NCBI GenBank assembly: GCA_023390175.1
Contig: JAEWDK010000020.1
Span: forward strand, 62,001 to 126,000
Length of the DNA: 64,000 bases
Reading direction: 5' to 3'
From: Bacillota bacterium
GTDB lineage: Bacteria; Bacillota; Clostridia; Oscillospirales; Acutalibacteraceae
This document shows, one piece after another, positions 44,179 through 52,950 of this stretch (position 1 is its first letter; every line of letters begins with the position of its first letter). The translations under genes were made by a program, and so were the position numbers. The notes under the pieces were generated by a model. That model saw only the letters and a program-made list of their open reading frames with translations. It did no database searches and had not been told where the DNA came from.

Positions 44179-45308
44179 CCTCCATACTCCCTTTTTTCGG
44201 CACATATATTATTGATGTTATTGATTATATCCTCATATTGCCTTATACAGTTTTTATCCCATAGATAATCATACGTTATTATTATTGATTTTGCCGCATG
44301 CATCATTTTTTCTAAACAAATTCTTGTTTTAATATTAAATCCCAAATTGACTCCAACCAGTGTAATCAAATAAAGTTGTGTAATATTTGAAAAAAAGTAT
44401 GGATATACTTCCGTGCTGCTGTACCATCTAAATTGATCAGCTAGGAGTACACTAAGAATATGTTCCATTTCAGATACAAACAGCTTTTCAGCCCTAAACA
44501 AATAGCACATAGAATATAAAATGACATTGGTGTATGCATTTAAAAGAAGTTTATTTTTAAACTCACCTTTTCCCTTGATGGTTTTAATATGCTGCTGCCA
44601 GCGTAAATAAAAAGTATCAGCGATAACTTCAATAACAGTATCAGACTTATCTTTTGCAATAGATTGAAAGGCTTCTGTAATTTTTGATAAATCAGATTCA
44701 GAATGTTGAATATCAATTGTTCCGGCATATATTAGTAAGGCGTCTTTTGAAAGGCCCTGTAAAACAGCTCCTAGTATCTTAAAGAAGTTTGTTTCATGTT
44801 CAAAATAGGAAATGAAAAATTTCCATATTTCAAGATTTAATGTAGACAGTTGAATAATCGCTTGCGTAAGGTTATTTTCAAATGTTGACAATTCAGAGTT
44901 TGGGATCTTCCGGATTTTATTACGTATAAACAGCTTTCTAATGCATTCAAATAGTAGATAAGGATTTGTAATGCTCTTGCTTTCTATAAAATGGAATATC
45001 ATTTCATTTTTGCAACAGTCGACGAAAAGGAATATATCTATAATGCGTTCTTTTTGATTTAGAATTCTTAATAACTGATCTGCATCAAGAATATACGCAT
45101 CATTAACAAACTTCACTAATTCTTGTGGAGACCCCCAAAAACATCCCTGTTCATAGGCTTTAATAAATTCGTATATTTTATGTAAATCTTTTTCGGTTTC
45201 CCCTTGCTTCAATAAATTGTAATATCCAATATCGCTACTATTGGTTTGATCTCCTATGGCAAGATTAAATGATATGTGTTGAATTTTTTCAAAAACTTCA
45301 TTATTCAT
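44088..45308 (-). CDS. Unknown 406-aa protein, probably 3'-truncated
   Basis: No family recognised. The protein is helical, AT-rich in codon use, and low in charge periodicity, starting MNNEVFEKIQHISFNLAIGD. It ends 14 nt... downstream genes aside, it begins 13 nt after the PLD-like gene, so the two form one operon. The last ~35 residues (GGWKNYAGESITLSETMMKM...) are encoded by DNA that is the start of the K+ channel gene in another frame. The natural C-terminus has therefore probably been lost at an island junction near 44200. It may be a sensor or partner of the PLD-like protein. Confidence 0.6.
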   Translation of the reverse strand: MNNEVFEKIQHISFNLAIGDQTNSSDIGYYNLLKQGETEKDLHKIYEFIKAYEQGCFWGSPQELVKFVNDAYILDADQLLRILNQKERIIDIFLFVDCCKNEMIFHFIESKSITNPYLLFECIRKLFIRNKIRKIPNSELSTFENNLTQAIIQLSTLNLEIWKFFISYFEHETNFFKILGAVLQGLSKDALLIYAGTIDIQHSESDLSKITEAFQSIAKDKSDTVIEVIADTFYLRWQQHIKTIKGKGEFKNKLLLNAYTNVILYSMCYLFRAEKLFVSEMEHILSVLLADQFRWYSSTEVYPYFFSNITQLYLITLVGVNLGFNIKTRICLEKMMHAAKSIIITYDYLWDKNCIRQYEDIINNINNICAEKREYGGWKNYAGESITLSETMMKMTPPATSSTEQS

Positions 45309-45321
45309 TTAGCTACCCTCA

Positions 45322-46881
45322 TTACTTACTTTTCCAGACCAGACAGGAAGGGTCATAGAGCTCATCCCAAAGTGCTTCAAATGCATCAATGATATGTCTT
45401 GGATGAGCAACCAGCTGTACAATATGATGTTTTTTCCCTAACCCATTAATTGATGCCCCTAAAGACCATACTTTAGCTGTACGATCTTCGTTTGGAATCA
45501 TGAGGAACCTGTCATGGAATCCATAGCCATAGCATCCCCATTGGCACCTGAACTCTATATTAATGCCTAATTGATTGCTTTGACTTGTAAACTTATGCTG
45601 TTGCTCATTTATCCATTGTGGAACAGTCATCTTCCTTTTTTCACTTATTTCTTTGGAAGTAATGGCTTTTAGTTTTAACCCGTAGATGGACGTATAATAC
45701 CATGTGTCTAATAAATCCTGTGCATCCAAGTATGGATCCCATAAATATACAGAGTTTCCTTCGCTTCGATTCATTAAGTACCTAATATCTTTTAGCGCTC
45801 TTTCCCGATCATCTCTATTCGTGATCCCATATTGAATAAACTCCTTTTTGCGTTCCAATTCATCCATGCGGCAATTATATTGCCTAGTCTTAATATAATC
45901 CTCCCATTTGCGGCTAATTGGATGACCCACATTGATGTTTTCTCTTGAATTTATATTAATTATAACCAGCTTTCCGCTTTCATCTATAATGGTTCGTATA
46001 TTTCCGAATTGTGATCCTATTAACATTTGAGTCCGAATACTACGTATAAACGAAGTCTCTGCTCTGGAAATGATAATATTTTTTTCTGTGTCAATCAGAG
46101 AGATTCGACAAAGGTGAGAAGTATCGCCGACTTCCAAAGAAAAATCATCTGACTTTATCTCTTTTATTAGCCCAAGCGCTACAATGGTATCATCAAAATC
46201 ATATTCGGCTAACAATTCATATCGGGATGTATTCGTTATTCTATTATCAAATTTTATTTTCGCGAATAGATTTTCTTCACCTTCATCAGTATGATAGGTT
46301 ATGTATCCCAACTTAGAAGGGAACTGAAAGATAAAATTACCTACCCGATCAGATATTACAAATAAGTCAATAGGAATAATTGATTTCAATTTAATAGCGG
46401 CGGATTTATACTCATTTTTTGTCATCAAACGCTCCAATGGCTTATCTACATCAAAATATTCTAAAAGATAGCTTCCGTTTTTAAAGTTGTTTTTTATTAC
46501 CTGATTTATAAGAATCTCTGTACTACTATTTTGGGGCACAAATTGTTTGGGAACCCTTTTAAGATGGCCAATAGAAATATTTCCTTTCCCGATATCAATT
46601 GTATCTTTTGAATCTTTAAAATTATTGTATATTGCCCTTGCTTGATCCAACGGTATTTGAAATTGGCAGCATCCAAGTGAGAATCGATCTGATATTTTAA
46701 TTAATCTTTTTGCCAAATTTACTGCTTGATATGAAATAGTATCTCGTTCTTCAAATACGAAAATTGTAAAGTAATTGTAAATTACATCTGTATTTCTATC
46801 AATTACAAAAGCATTGGTAACTTCGCATGTATTATAGAATCCTAAATTCCCTTGGGCGATAAGTAAATCAAAATTATCCAT
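45322..46881 (-). CDS. PLD-like protein with VPA1262-type C-terminus
   Basis: A 519-aa protein. The N-terminal ~350 residues are a novel mixed region. The C-terminal third resembles phospholipase-D-fold proteins: NSVYLWDPYLDAQDLLDTWYY (~376) and a single HKD-like block FHDRFLMIPN..AKVWSLGASINGLGKKHHIV (His ~456). There the usual HxK is HDR, and GASIN resembles the GSxN motif. This looks like the VPA1262 group found near defence genes. Nuclease or phosphodiesterase activity is inference. GAGGAG precedes the ATG. Confidence 0.6.
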   Translation of the reverse strand: MDNFDLLIAQGNLGFYNTCEVTNAFVIDRNTDVIYNYFTIFVFEERDTISYQAVNLAKRLIKISDRFSLGCCQFQIPLDQARAIYNNFKDSKDTIDIGKGNISIGHLKRVPKQFVPQNSSTEILINQVIKNNFKNGSYLLEYFDVDKPLERLMTKNEYKSAAIKLKSIIPIDLFVISDRVGNFIFQFPSKLGYITYHTDEGEENLFAKIKFDNRITNTSRYELLAEYDFDDTIVALGLIKEIKSDDFSLEVGDTSHLCRISLIDTEKNIIISRAETSFIRSIRTQMLIGSQFGNIRTIIDESGKLVIININSRENINVGHPISRKWEDYIKTRQYNCRMDELERKKEFIQYGITNRDDRERALKDIRYLMNRSEGNSVYLWDPYLDAQDLLDTWYYTSIYGLKLKAITSKEISEKRKMTVPQWINEQQHKFTSQSNQLGINIEFRCQWGCYGYGFHDRFLMIPNEDRTAKVWSLGASINGLGKKHHIVQLVAHPRHIIDAFEALWDELYDPSCLVWKSK

Positions 46882-47198
46882 TGATGTTCGTTCTCCTCTG
46901 CTGGAATCGATGCTTGCTATTCCAGAAATGAACTCCGGTCTTGCATTATCTCCTATAAAATCATTTATACTATTTATTGCCTTCGCAATTTCCTATTTTG
47001 CTATGATGTGGCATTGATCGAACCTCGCATTTTGCTACTTAGCGAGCCAGGGTAAGGGACATGAAGCAGTTCTCGGTTTTATATAATACGAAGTTCGTAT
47101 TATTCTATATAGAAAAGGAAAATGCTGATGATTTCATAAAATTAACTCTACGAAGATCGAGAATGTTTGAAAGAATCTCATAATGTTTTAGATCGCTA
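46882..47198. other. Intergenic region with 21-bp palindrome
   Basis: No gene seen. ATAATACGAA-G-TTCGTATTAT (47083-47103) is a perfect inverted repeat, related to the 41372 and 55686 motifs (RCGAAGYTCG core). The region separates the PLD-like operon from the SIR2/AbiH-like gene and should hold the former's promoter. Confidence 0.5.
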
Positions 47199-48092
47199 TT
47201 AGAATAATAAGCAAATGTTATATTCTGCTTGACCTTGTGCTTGTAGACCATTTAATCTTATTAAAATATGTTCGTCAATAATTCCGCCGACAGTTGGTTG
47301 CTTATACTTAGGCTTGTTTGCAGAAAGTTCTTCTATATATCCCGAATTTTGAAATCCCATTCCGTATATCAACAAATTTTTAATAATGATATCCTTATCA
47401 AAGAAAAAGTCAAAATCAAAGTAATCTTCATATCCGGCTATCTTCTTAATATTCTTAATAAAATTAAGTTTTCCAACACCATTCCATCCCCATATGCATT
47501 TATAGTAAAAGCTATCCTTATTAATAAACGAAAAAATCAGTTCTTCATATTTGTTGTAACCCTTTAAAAAAGTTCCGTGTAAATGTTCGGGCTTAAATCC
47601 CTCTAAGAGTCTGTCAAAGTTTGTTGTATAGATATGTGCGTTCCTGGCTAGCACTAACATAACAGAGTTTTGAAAATTTTTTATTTTCTCATTTAAGTCC
47701 AGAAAAGCTAAATAATCTATCATTATTTCATGCCATATATTATATAGACTAGGAAAGATTGTTTTTATAGTAGAGAAATCATATCCACATTTGTTTTGAT
47801 TGAATAAATCCACTCCTAGCCAATATTCTATATTTGAATTGTGCGCTACATAATATTGAGCTAAAATATCTTTTATTTTCTTGAAATTTTTCATATTTGC
47901 ATAGTCTTTAGATTGGTAAAATATTTTAAAGATCCGTGTTTCTTCTTTCGGACTTAGCCGATTATTTAAAAATGCTTTCAAAAAATCATCAATATTAAAC
48001 AAATACCATTTATCTGATTTAGCTAGCGGCAACAATTGTGTTATCAAGTTCATCGAAAGTCCATTCCCATAAAGCATTCCGTCATATATCAC
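47199..48092 (-). CDS. SIR2/AbiH-like putative phage-defence protein
   Basis: About 297 aa from GTG 48092 (GGAGG five nt upstream). The N-terminus has the Rossmann-like YGNGLSMN, the middle has IYTTNFDRLLEGF..EHLHG, and the end has LLIYGMGFQNSGYIEEL. The GNG-TTNFD-HLHG order is that of AbiH and SIR2-like proteins that cause abortive infection, in SIR2 by NAD depletion. Which of the two families applies cannot be settled by eye. The C-terminus (PTVGGIIDEHILIRLNGLQ) may be specific to this group. Confidence 0.6.
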   Translation of the reverse strand: MIYDGMLYGNGLSMNLITQLLPLAKSDKWYLFNIDDFLKAFLNNRLSPKEETRIFKIFYQSKDYANMKNFKKIKDILAQYYVAHNSNIEYWLGVDLFNQNKCGYDFSTIKTIFPSLYNIWHEIMIDYLAFLDLNEKIKNFQNSVMLVLARNAHIYTTNFDRLLEGFKPEHLHGTFLKGYNKYEELIFSFINKDSFYYKCIWGWNGVGKLNFIKNIKKIAGYEDYFDFDFFFDKDIIIKNLLIYGMGFQNSGYIEELSANKPKYKQPTVGGIIDEHILIRLNGLQAQGQAEYNICLLF

Positions 48093-48162
48093 GGCAACCT
48101 CCAAAAAATTTATCAATACTTCATTTTTAATATCTTGCTAAAGCTTATTGGAACCAGGCTAG

Positions 48163-49683
48163 TCATATTGTTCTTTCAATAGCTTTTAATTCCTCTAATT
48201 CAGTTTCATATCTTTTTATAGCGTCTGATATTAGCCATTTTCGACTTTCAGAAGGCCAAGTATTCAAATTTTTTCTATCATAAAAAAGTGAGAAGTCATG
48301 TATAGAACAAGCGATTTTTGTGTGACTATGGGACCAATCATGTAATTCTTTAGGCGGTATTGGCAAGTCGGTTTGCCTTAAAAACCAAAAGGATATTTCA
48401 TTATTGAGACGTTCAACAATTTCTATAAGTTGTTCTTCAGTTAAAGTATTATTTAGGTATTCCCTATATACTTTTATATATTATTCTGCTGCAGAAATGA
48501 TTTTAGAGCTATATTTTCTTGTTATTCGCATTAATTCATCTTTGCTTATAGTATCATCTCTTAGACTCTTAATCATTTCATAAGAACTGTTTACATCAAT
48601 ATATACTCCATTTACAAACCTTGTGTTGTTTGAGGAGCGATACCACCAATTTTTATCCTGCGAATCATCGACCCATATTGTGTGACATATGAAATTACCA
48701 TCTATTATCTCTTCCTCGTCATATCCGAAATAGCACCACACAATATTTGCGGGTTTACCCCTATGATGTGCTTCTGAAATTGGATTTTGATGTACCTCGT
48801 AGTATAATACCTTTTTTTGAATCTCCGATGCAATATCTGCTATTTGTTCCATAGAACTTAGAAAACGTAATATCACTTTAACAGCCAATCGTTTTGCCAA
48901 AGCATTATGTAGTGGTTCAACTGCATATATGATATAGCTATCAGTTTCTTCGTGAATTTGGGCAACTTTATATGGGTTGTATTCTTCAACATCAAAAAAT
49001 ATAGTACCACCTATATTTGCTCGAAATATAGGTTGCTGAATATTGTATTTTCCTTTTTTATTACACATTTCAGCAAAGCGAAAAATTGCTTCATTTATTG
49101 CTTCAAGGGATTTTTTGCCTTTCCTGATTAGAAAGCGAGATACAAGTGCGTCGCAAACGAAACTAGTCTATAAGCTAATCCGCCTGTCATCATTGAAACC
49201 AGAAGCCTGTTCCGCTCCACATGAAGCTAGAACAGCATATCCGCATCCTGCAAAGTTCTCTGCAATTTCGCTAATTTCTATTTGTGGAACGTCATTTATT
49301 GAAAAGCTACCTGAATGGCAGCTGTCCAATATTATTATCCTATTTTTAGTATCAACGTTCTGTATTGTATTAATTAAGTTCTGTAATTCTATCAGACCGT
49401 CACTTAAAGCCAAACAATTTTTCCCACCATGACCTGAAAAATAAAAAATAAAAGTGTCCTCATTGCTTGCATTTGAAAGAATGGATTTAATCCAAAAAAA
49501 CAATTCTGTTGATGTGACTTTTCCAGTTTCACCACATAATAAAATATTATCTGAGTTGACATTTAACCCTTTAATAAGCGCAGTTCTTAACGCATATAAA
49601 TCATTTTTGCACAAAGGCAATGGAACACATCTTAACGTAGGATATTCACAGACCCCCACCAATAACGCTTTAATTATTCCCAT
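48163..49683 (-). pseudogene. Caspase-like (C14) protease gene with two in-frame stops
   Basis: ATG 49683 opens a caspase/metacaspase fold: KALLVGVCEYP, catalytic His 85 in FYFSGHGG, Cys 122 in IILDSCHSG. In frame, TAG at 49170-49168 (codon 172) interrupts the fold. Reading continues without a shift (TSFVCDALVSRFLIRKGKKS...QQPIFRANIGGTIFF) to TAA at 48483-48481. The same frame then goes on for 105 codons (YIKVYREYLNN...EELKAIERTI) with no usable start codon until 48366. Total 507 codons. Caspase-like effectors are common in bacterial defence; this allele looks broken. Confidence 0.7.
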
Positions 49684-49794
49684 TTACTTTCGTCCTTCGT
49701 TTATATTTATATATTGCCGACTTTTATCGTAGTAATTAATGCAGATCTGATTTCCTATTATTGCTAAGACCTACCGTTGGCCGAACTTCGTGTA

Positions 49795-49837
49795 ATTGCT
49801 ATAACGCACAACAGACTATGCTGTGCGCTATAGCAAT
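49795..49837 (+). repeat. Imperfect 43-bp inverted repeat upstream of the caspase gene
   Basis: Arms of 16 bp with one mismatch (ATTGCTATAACGCACA, 49795-49810; TGTGCGCTATAGCAAT, 49822-49837) flank 11 bp. There is no T-run, so it is not a typical terminator. It lies ~110 bp upstream of the caspase start, where an operator would be. The remainder of 49684-50194 shows no supported gene. Confidence 0.5.
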
Positions 49838-50194
49838 GACTAAAGCTTGTGTGGATAACCGGTTGTTTTACGACAACTTGCTACAATTACATTTGAGCTA
49901 GATTGCAGGCTTTATGGGCTCAAGGGAATATCCAGACCAGACGCCATCGTGTTTTTTTCAAAGCTTAGTAAATACCCAAATGTGCCTTAAGCCGAAAAAA
50001 AGCCATAGCAATTTTTGTGCTATGGTTAGTCATAGTTCACAATCTATCACAGGAAAATGTTGCATATTTATATTATATGGCCAAAATACAAATAAAACAA
50101 TATCCCACTATCGAAAATGCATATATTTATGTGAAATATAGAATTATTTGTTACTATTTGCAAAAAAACTCTCTGATATACAATCAAAAAATGA

Positions 50195-50300
50195 CCCATA
50201 TGCATAAAGAGTTTGGGCATAGAAAACGACGGCTGATATTTAAACATTCCAAAAAGAATGCTCCAAAACATCGACCGTCATTCATGTACATTTAGGACAC
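50195..50300 (+). repeat. Hairpin-forming repeat, copy 1
   Basis: About 100 bp similar to 56506-56608 in the same orientation. Shared blocks include ATAAAG.G.TT.GG, AAAAC.ACGGCTGA, ACATT.CAAAAA and AATG. In both copies the central part folds into a long stem: GACGG/CCGTC and GCATTC/GAATGT here. It may be an insertion-sequence end or MITE. Confidence 0.55.
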
Positions 50301-50434
50301 GTAAGGTAATTCTCGTTAAATCCCATATTATTTTTGTAAAATTCATGTTCTCCTTCTAAGAGAAAATCCAATTGCTTTTTAATACATACATACCAAACAT
50401 CACTCTCTTGGAGATCAAATGCTTAATCGACACC

Positions 50435-51052
50435 TTAAATAGTGAATAGATTTCTGCTCCAAGCTTCTAGCAAATTCAATTTATATTCTGGGCTTAACCA
50501 CGTCATAAACTCACAGGCTAATAGTGGGTGCGCATAAGTTCCGCCATTTTTACCTGATTTAGATGTAATTCCCATTGCACCTGTCTGCTCAATCCACTGT
50601 TTTGGTGTCATAGTAAAAGTTCCGGTTTTGAGTTTAGTCCGTAGCTCTTCATATCCGCCGACATTATAGCTATCGTTATGGCGCTGCTCCCAAAGATGAA
50701 GAAACTCTGTCGTATTGCCGCTACGCATCCAGCTTTGAATAACATAACTGGGGGCAGCATCACTAAAATTCCTAGAAATATCTGTAAGTGAAATGTATTT
50801 GATTTCAGACTCATCTATGACAGATTCATATATTAAAGTTTCCACCATTGCAGATGTTTCAGCTTGTAAATTGGGATATCTGAGTTTAGCCAATTCCAAT
50901 TCTACAGTTTCAATGTTGTACTTATCGGCAACATATTCTACTGCTTTTTTAAACTCTTTTTCCTTAAGCTGTCCATTGTTGAGTAATCCACGAAAAAAAT
51001 TCACGCTCATTTCATATTGCATCTTAATTTTAAGAAGCTCTTGCTCATTCAT
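50435..51052 (-). CDS. KilA-N domain protein
   Basis: About 205 aa. The N-terminal 60 residues are helical (ELLKIKMQYEMSVNFFRGLLNNG). The KilA-N DNA-binding domain follows: IKYISLTDISRNF, VIQSWMRSGNTTEFLHLWEQRHN, WIEQTGAMGITSKSGKNGGTYAHPLLACEFMTWLSPEYKLNLL. The domain is typical of phage and mobile-element regulators. The protein stops right after the domain, shorter than many homologues. ATG 51052 lies after GGGGTG; GTG 51061 is an alternative. Confidence 0.8.
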   Translation of the reverse strand: MNEQELLKIKMQYEMSVNFFRGLLNNGQLKEKEFKKAVEYVADKYNIETVELELAKLRYPNLQAETSAMVETLIYESVIDESEIKYISLTDISRNFSDAAPSYVIQSWMRSGNTTEFLHLWEQRHNDSYNVGGYEELRTKLKTGTFTMTPKQWIEQTGAMGITSKSGKNGGTYAHPLLACEFMTWLSPEYKLNLLEAWSRNLFTI

Positions 51053-51117
51053 CCAATTCACCCCGGCTTTGTGTAGAATAATTTATATTATACTACTAAA
51101 ACCTAAGGATACATAGC

Positions 51118-51756
51118 TTATAATTGTAAATTCATATCGTAAGTGCGCACAATATCAATTTGATTGTTGCTTCCTATCGAAATTTGAGAGACTTTTTCCT
51201 TGACTGTTTGCTCATCAAATTCCGTTAGTCCTAACTTTGTGCAAATCAGAGCTTTCATCGATATATCGAGAATAGTGGGTGAATCCTTACAAATAGACCG
51301 AATACCTTTCTCCACTCGATCAGCACATCGCCAAACAATCTCACCATTTGATCGAGTGATACGGCGATAGTTGCTACCACACTCAGCGCAAACTAAAAGA
51401 CCGCTCAGTACATTCTGTGAATTGTACCGGGTGGCCTTTCTCTGCAAGGAACCCTCGCTATTAACTTGTGTGTTGCTTCGGGAGTTTTTTTCAAACTGAA
51501 CGGCTACGAACAACTCCATTGGGATTGCGTAAGGCATATACTTACCGTTGCTCAATATTTTATCAATAACTGACCGAGACCATTTTAGATTGCCAGATGG
51601 TGCAGTAATCTGATTAGCTTTCAGTTCGGTGGCTATAACACCCAAGCTGGCACCGTCAACGTAACGTTGATAAATTCTTTGTACCACTGCCGACTGTGCA
51701 GCGTTCAATCTGACCATGCCATCGGGCAGCTTTTCAAATGCATAAGGGAGTGTCAT
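51118..51756 (-). CDS. Serine-recombinase C-terminal part (recombinase + zinc ribbon), no catalytic domain
   Basis: A 212-aa protein starting MTLPYAFEKLPDGMVRLNAAQSAVVQRIYQRYVDGASLGVIATEL, the Recombinase domain of large serine recombinases, then the zinc ribbon LLVCAECGSNYRRITRSNGEIVWRCADR. The N-terminal resolvase domain with catalytic Ser is absent. Some elements encode such stand-alone accessory proteins; it may equally be a truncated gene. A strong terminator lies 150 bp upstream. Confidence 0.75.
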   Translation of the reverse strand: MTLPYAFEKLPDGMVRLNAAQSAVVQRIYQRYVDGASLGVIATELKANQITAPSGNLKWSRSVIDKILSNGKYMPYAIPMELFVAVQFEKNSRSNTQVNSEGSLQRKATRYNSQNVLSGLLVCAECGSNYRRITRSNGEIVWRCADRVEKGIRSICKDSPTILDISMKALICTKLGLTEFDEQTVKEKVSQISIGSNNQIDIVRTYDMNLQL

Positions 51757-51902
51757 ATTGATTCCATCCTTTCTGTAAACTTATCTATTATTAGGTTTAA
51801 ACTTGCAACCAAAACACATAAAATTCTGTATTTGTGGGTTTATGAGTAGCGTTGATAGTGTTACCGTTAAAAAACAGCAGCCAACAAGCCCTTTTAGGGC
51901 AT

Positions 51903-51957
51903 AAAAAGACAAACCTGCCTATAACTAATGTTATAAAAACAGGTTTGTCTTTTTGTG
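51903..51957 (+). terminator. Long bidirectional terminator-like hairpin
   Basis: AAAAAGACAAACCTG (51903-51917) pairs with CAGGTTTGTCTTTTT (51940-51954). Symmetric A/T tails let it act in both directions. From here to 52362 I see no further gene. Confidence 0.8.
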
Positions 51958-52362
51958 TCATTTGCTTAATTTAGATGCAGGTAAAATCGCTAATTATAAA
52001 CATAATGTCTGTGCTTATATAGTACCAATGAGAAGTTCTGATTTCTTTTAGGACATTTAGTTTGTGGATCAATCGAAGCTTGGATATGGTATTGTACTGA
52101 ACGCAGGAGGCTGATCATTTCTATTTCTTTCATATGTTATGCGTTTTGGCTATATCCGGTATGCGCAACAGCGATTAGACAAACCATGCGAACGGCTCTA
52201 TTATATAAGCAAATATATTCGACCTGTTCAGTTTATTAATTTAAAAAAACAAAGCATAGCTAGCAAATGTTAATTGCTATTTTGAATCGAAAACGCGTAC
52301 CATATCGTCATTGTAAATCAGTCTATCATAAAGGAAACGGAATTTTTAAGGAGGGTTATACC

Positions 52363-52899
52363 ATGAAAAAAGAAATCGAAGTATTTGACTATGCCGGCGA
52401 TATCTTGAAATCGCTCAACACAGGCGCCTTGCTGACTACAAAAGCAGGAGAAAAGATCAATTCTATGACCATTGGTTGGGGTACACTCGGAATCGTGTGG
52501 GGCAAACCGATCTTTATCGCTTTCATAAGAGAAAATCGCTTTACCAGACATCAGTTGGAAAACAGCCCGGAATTTACAATCAATATCCCATATGGGGTAT
52601 TCAACAAAAAAATATTAGGAATCTGCGGGACAAAATCAGGGCGTGACACGGATAAAATTGAAGAACTCCAATTAACACTTGAAACACCGAACACAGTCTC
52701 TGTTCCTGCCATTAAGGAGCTTCCTTTAACGCTTGAGTGCAGGGCCCTGTACAGGCAAAAACAGGATGCGCATGAAATCACGGAAGAAATCAAGAAGACA
52801 TTTTACCCACAGGATGTAGACAGCTTTTTCCACGGTGAGAATAAGGATTTTCATATCGCTTTTTACGGGGAAATCGTCAGTGCATACATTATTGAATGA
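52363..52899 (+). CDS. Flavin reductase-like (flavoredoxin) protein
   Basis: 179 aa from ATG 52363 (AAGGAGGG upstream). Features of the FMN-binding flavin-reductase-like fold: LNTGALLTTKAGEKINSMTIGWGTLGIVWGKPIFIAFIRENRFTRHQLE, FTINIP and GTKSGRDTDK. The family transfers electrons through FMN or reduces flavin for a partner. It is 51 nt upstream of two SDR genes on the same strand, so a small redox operon is likely. Confidence 0.85.
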   Translation: MKKEIEVFDYAGDILKSLNTGALLTTKAGEKINSMTIGWGTLGIVWGKPIFIAFIRENRFTRHQLENSPEFTINIPYGVFNKKILGICGTKSGRDTDKIEELQLTLETPNTVSVPAIKELPLTLECRALYRQKQDAHEITEEIKKTFYPQDVDSFFHGENKDFHIAFYGEIVSAYIIE

Positions 52900-52950
52900 A
52901 AGCTTTCCATGTAATGTAAAATACGGTTTGGCATACGAAAGGAGTACAGA

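Noticed and set aside
47083..47103. Possible loxP-like site (ACGAAGTTCGT core)
   Set aside because: Resemblance to lox is limited to a few bases. There is no 8-bp asymmetric spacer and no Cre-like gene in the window.
48481..49170. Stop-codon recoding (selenocysteine or pyrrolysine) in the caspase gene
   Set aside because: The stops are TAG and TAA, not TGA. TAA ends many other genes here, and no Pyl or SECIS-like element was seen. Nonsense mutation is simpler.
50017..50295. 92-codon plus-strand ORF upstream of the KilA-N gene
   Set aside because: No ribosome-binding site and a strongly AT-biased composition; its end is the hairpin repeat. At most a transposase scrap.
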